NCBI GenBank assembly: GCA_022579005.1
Contig: MU401994.1
Span: 1-12,060, forward strand
DNA length: 12,060 bases
Reading direction: 5' to 3'
DNA from: Poronia punctata
Lineage: Eukaryota > Ascomycota > Sordariomycetes > Xylariales > Xylariaceae
Within the stretch, counting starts at the first letter, position 1. Every line of letters begins with the position of its first letter. Both the position numbers and the translations under genes were made by a program. The notes beneath the pieces were generated by a model. That model saw nothing but the letters and a program-made list of their open reading frames with translations. It was not told where the DNA came from and searched no databases. Of the stretch, positions 8,594-12,060 are shown one piece after another.

Positions 8594-8870
8594 AAATTAG
8601 TTAATAGCAGTATAGCTAATTAGGTAGCTTATAGCTATTACTTCCTTTAAACAATACGTACTACGACCTATACCTATAAACAGGTGCAAACCTACTATAG
8701 TATGTACATATTAAGTTTATATACTAAACAAGATCTTAAAAGCTTTTCTTTTTTTTTCTTTTTACCTTTAGATTTTTAATAATAAATTAAGTTACTTTTA
8801 AAAGCCCTGCCTTCTTTATAACCTAATTATAACAATCTAAAAGTTAAAGAAAAAAAAGAAGCAATTAAAA
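8594..8870. other. Partly mutated spacer outside the right arm
   Basis: The stretch 8641-8700 has 22 G+C in 60 bases (37%) and keeps contexts lost elsewhere, such as T-A-C-G-A-C-C-T and C-A-G-G-T-G-C. Another small island lies near 8803-8816 (G-C-C-C-T-G-C-C-T-T-C). This is probably unique DNA between two repeat blocks that RIP touched only lightly. Both strands have stops and I see no exon, tRNA or promoter that I can support. It does not resemble the missing helix 1 of the relic. Confidence 0.45.
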
Positions 8871-8892
8871 AAAGTGTACGCTTTTAATTGCT
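8860..8892. repeat. 11-base perfect inverted repeat (hairpin)
   Basis: A-G-C-A-A-T-T-A-A-A-A at 8860-8870 pairs with T-T-T-T-A-A-T-T-G-C-T at 8882-8892 around an 11-base loop that contains G-T-G-T-A-C-G-C. The stem includes G-C pairs, so it is less likely to be chance than an all-AT hairpin. It sits at the edge between the spacer and the next AT block and might be part of a repeat terminus. Function is unknown. Confidence 0.45.
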
Positions 8893-11800
8893 AAATTAAT
8901 TTAAACTAAATAATACTACTTATATTAAAATAGATTGCTAAAAATTAACATTTTAGCTACTAACTAGTTATAGCTTAAAAAAACAAAAAACGTGTAAAAA
9001 TGCATGCTATAATAAAGCAGCAAGCTTTTATTAAAGCGCTATACTAAAATAGCAACTTTAATAAAATAATTTTTAAAGCTAATAAAATTTTATAAATAAA
9101 AGCCTGCTGCAAGTTTACTATAGTTTTTTAGCTTTTTTTTAAAGCTATAAGTAAAACTTTAAGCTATAACTTTAAAAAATTTAATAAAAAAAAACTTTTT
9201 AAAATATTAAAAAAACAAGCTTGCGTTTTTAACTAATAACTTATAAAAAATACTTTTAAGTTTTTTTATTATAAATAAACACTTAAAAAGTTTTATTAAA
9301 AAACTTATAAGTTAGTATAAGCTTTTGCTAAATTATTTATTAAAAAATTAAATAAACTAAGATTTTTATTTATACTATTTATTAAAAATAGCAAATAAGC
9401 TATACTAAACTTTAATAGTACTATAAACATTAAAGCTTTTAATAACTTAATATAAACATACTTTATAGCAATGTTTTAAAAGCTTAAGATTTAATTTTTG
9501 CTATTAATTACTTATTAAATTTAAGTAAATTTTATATATAGTATTTTTATACTTAATAAGCAAACTATTACTAACTTAGTTTGCTAGGCTTATTACTTAA
9601 CTTGCTTTAAATTAAAAAAAAACGCTATTTTAAAAAAAAATATAATAATTATAAATTTAATTAAAAAGTTATAGCTATAAAAATAACGTAACTATACTAA
9701 TACTTAATTAAAATATAATTATAAAATATATAATAGCTAAGTTAATAAAAGTATATAATAAGATTAAACGCTTTAAAAATTAAGTAATTAATGCTAACTA
9801 ATAAGTAGTTAATTTTTTAGCTTATAATAAGTTAACATTTTATAATAATACTTTTTTTATAATTATAATATAGCTTTAAAAGTTAGCTAAAATTAAAGTG
9901 TTTACGTTTTATAATAATAAAAAAAAAATAAAGTTACTTTTAAAGTATAGCACTGCTATATGCGCAACTGCTTTAAAGCTAATAAAAACTAGTTTATAAA
10001 TAACTATATTAAAATAGCTAACGTTAAAGCTTACTTAAGCAAAACTATAGCTAAAAACCTTTAGCTTTACTTATAAAATAATTATTTAAGTATAATTAAT
10101 ATACTAAAAAGACTTTTAAAACATTTAAAAAGTAAATATAAAAATATTAACTAAAAAGAAAATATTAAAGCTAAATATTAAAAACTAAAAATAAAAAGCT
10201 TTGCTAACTATTAAACTTTTAAAAATAGCTTTATATAACTAATAAAAAAGCAAAAGATTTTATAAATAAAGTAAAAAAAAAAGTTTTATAATAAACTTAC
10301 TACTTACTTATAATAAAAAACTATTGCTTAATATTTTAATAATATAGTTAACTTTAATACTTTTATTTAATATTATACTTAAGTAGTTTATACTTTTTAT
10401 TAAAAAAATAAGTAAAACGCTATATAAAAGCTAACTAATATTAGTAGCAACTTTTAAGCTAATAATAACGCTACTTACTTAGTATAACTAAATAAAATAA
10501 AGTTAAACGTAAATATAAAAAATTATAATAAAAATACTAGCTTTTATAACGTAAAAAAAATAAGTTAAAAAAATTTTATTTAATAAACAAAGCTATTAGC
10601 AAAAAAAATAAAAACTTTAATTATTAAAAAACGCTGCTTTAACTATAAAAGCTAAAAATATACCTTTTATAACTATTTTTAAAAAAAAAATAACTTAAAC
10701 TAATAAGCACATATTTAGGCAATTTTAATATTTTATAGTTATAATATAAAAATTAAAGCTTTCTTTATTAAAAAAAAAATAGACTTTAAAAAAATAACTT
10801 TAAAGTAAGTAAACTTTTTTTTAAAAAAAATGTTACTAAATAGTAACTTAAAAAAAATAAGTATAATAAATAAATATATAAAAAAAAACTTTTTATATTT
10901 AGCTATACGCTATTAAATAATAAATTTTTTTTATAAATAAATAATGTTTTAAGTAATATAAAAGCTAATATATATATAGTAATAAGCGTGCTTTTAGCAA
11001 AAAAAATTAAAGCTATAATAAGCTTAATAATAATTATAAACTTTAACTATTATATAGCAACTAGGTTTAATAGTAAAAGTAGTTAAAAAATATACAAAGT
11101 CTTAGTAATTACGTTTTAAATAAATAACTATACGTTTTAAAAAATACTGCTTATAGTATTAAATATATAATATAATATAATACTAAAAAAGTTATAGTTT
11201 ATAAAAGATAGCATACTTTTTAATTATAAAAACTATTAACTAAAATTTTTAAAAACCTTACTAAAAAAAGCTAAATACTTATTAAATAAAAAAACGCATT
11301 TAATAATATTAAGAAAAAATAAGTTTTAAGCTAAAAAAAAGCGTATATATAAATAGCAAGTATATGCTTTGTTTTTTTTTATTTCAATTTAATATAAGCT
11401 AAAATTTAAAAAATAAAAAAGGCACTTTTTAAAAAAAATAAAAACGTACTTTAGCTTAGACTTTTTTATAAAACTAGTATATTTAAAAAATAGCTATTAA
11501 ATATATAAAAACTATATTAAATAAAAAAAAACAATATAGCTTAGTATAAAAAAAAGTTAATTATAAAGCTTTATTTTTTAATAGCTTTTTTATTTTAATA
11601 AATAGTTAAAATAAACTATTTAAAAAACTAAGTTAAAATTATAAGTATAAAAAAGCTTAATTTAATTATTAATAAATAAAAAATTAAAGCATTTTTTAAT
11701 AAAAAAAATAAAAAGTTAAAAAAATAAGCTTTTAAAGTTATACTTTTAAAATATTATAGTTTACTATAATAATTAGTAAGGCATAATAGCTATATATTAA

Positions 11801-12060
11801 CGCTATATAGAAGATTTTAAGTTAAAAAGAGAAAAAAGAGACTAGCTACGCTAAAATCTATTTTTTTATTATTTATATATAAATACTTAGCTAAAAATAT
11901 AAGTATATAATTAATTAGATTATTTTATTAAATAAGTTTAGCTAAGCAAAGGTAATATTTAGTACTACTTTAAACTTACTTTATAATAACGTATATAGTT
12001 TATAAGTTATATAACTATTTTTTTAGTTATATAATTTTAAACTAATAAGCATAGCTATTA
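8871..12060. repeat. RIP-degraded AT-rich repeat DNA, family not identifiable
   Basis: This is the same signature as the left blocks, continuing to the window end. In 10141-10200, for example, all four C are in A-C-T or G-C-T. There is no open frame of useful length, no exon-like patch and no RNA gene. Isolated C/G-richer words occur near 11060-11105 and 11800-11850 but are too short to read. The source is presumably transposon DNA. I could not show that it is another copy of the left block. Confidence 0.8.

Noticed and set aside
6240..8606. A 9-base direct repeat, T-A-G-T-T-A-A-T-A, at 6240-6248 and 8598-8606, as a possible target-site duplication.
   Set aside because: The copies are 18 and 4 bases from the arm ends, not adjacent. 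A 9-base AT-only match is easily found by chance in this DNA.
5560..9440. A similar stretch near 5570-5590 and 9402-9422 (A-C-T-A-A-A-C-T-T, then A-T-A-G-T-A-C-T-A), hinting that both sides carry the same element.
   Set aside because: The match does not extend clearly in either direction, and AT-rich RIP DNA gives such matches easily.
1..12060. A mitochondrial, plastid, Plasmodium-like or bacterial origin, given about 14% GC.
   Set aside because: There are no organelle or bacterial genes, rRNA or tRNA, and no open frames under any common code. Residual C is confined to A/G-C-T, and the one gene relic is from a filamentous-fungus family.

Overview
The window looks like a heterochromatic, repeat-derived AT block from a filamentous ascomycete (Pezizomycotina). 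About 90% of it is extremely AT-rich: I count 49 G+C in the first 360 bases, about 14%. It has no open reading frame of useful length in any frame, is saturated with TAA and TAG, and almost lacks CpA/TpG, CpG, CpC and TpC/GpA. This is the mark of very heavy repeat-induced point mutation (RIP), the fungal process that turns C into T in duplicated DNA. I saw no rRNA, tRNA, CRISPR array, bacterial gene or intact gene.

Layout. 1-6266 is RIP-destroyed repeat DNA, with two short stretches of higher GC near 2941-3060 and 5881-6030. 6267-7014 and 7851-8593 are the two arms of one large inverted repeat (748 and 743 bases). They are collinear as reverse complements and differ mostly by C/T and G/A transitions. 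Between them, 7015-7850 is an 836-base island at roughly 37-47% GC. 8594-8870 is a spacer that was only partly mutated. 8871-12060 is again RIP-destroyed repeat DNA.

The island is the main content. On the minus strand it reads as a truncated, five-exon relic of a fungal rhodopsin-fold (Pth11-like) seven-helix membrane protein. Four putative introns of 67, 83, 49 and 55 bases join 582 coding bases (194 codons), and these account for every base of the island. Family landmarks appear in order: an A-D-D-W motif, a helix-3/4 stretch of the I-L-L-F-Y-A-R-L-F-P type, a Trp before helix 5, L-D followed by I-P-L-P, and a helix-6 A-R-L segment. The start (helix 1), the last helix and the tail are missing, and there is one in-frame stop.

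Interpretation: a gene fragment with its introns sits as the loop of a long inverted repeat, either carried inside a foldback or Pack-TIR-like element or caught between two opposed repeat copies. The arms were duplicated and so were mutated by RIP. The unique island was spared, which leaves a recognisable gene fossil inside DNA that has otherwise lost its coding information.
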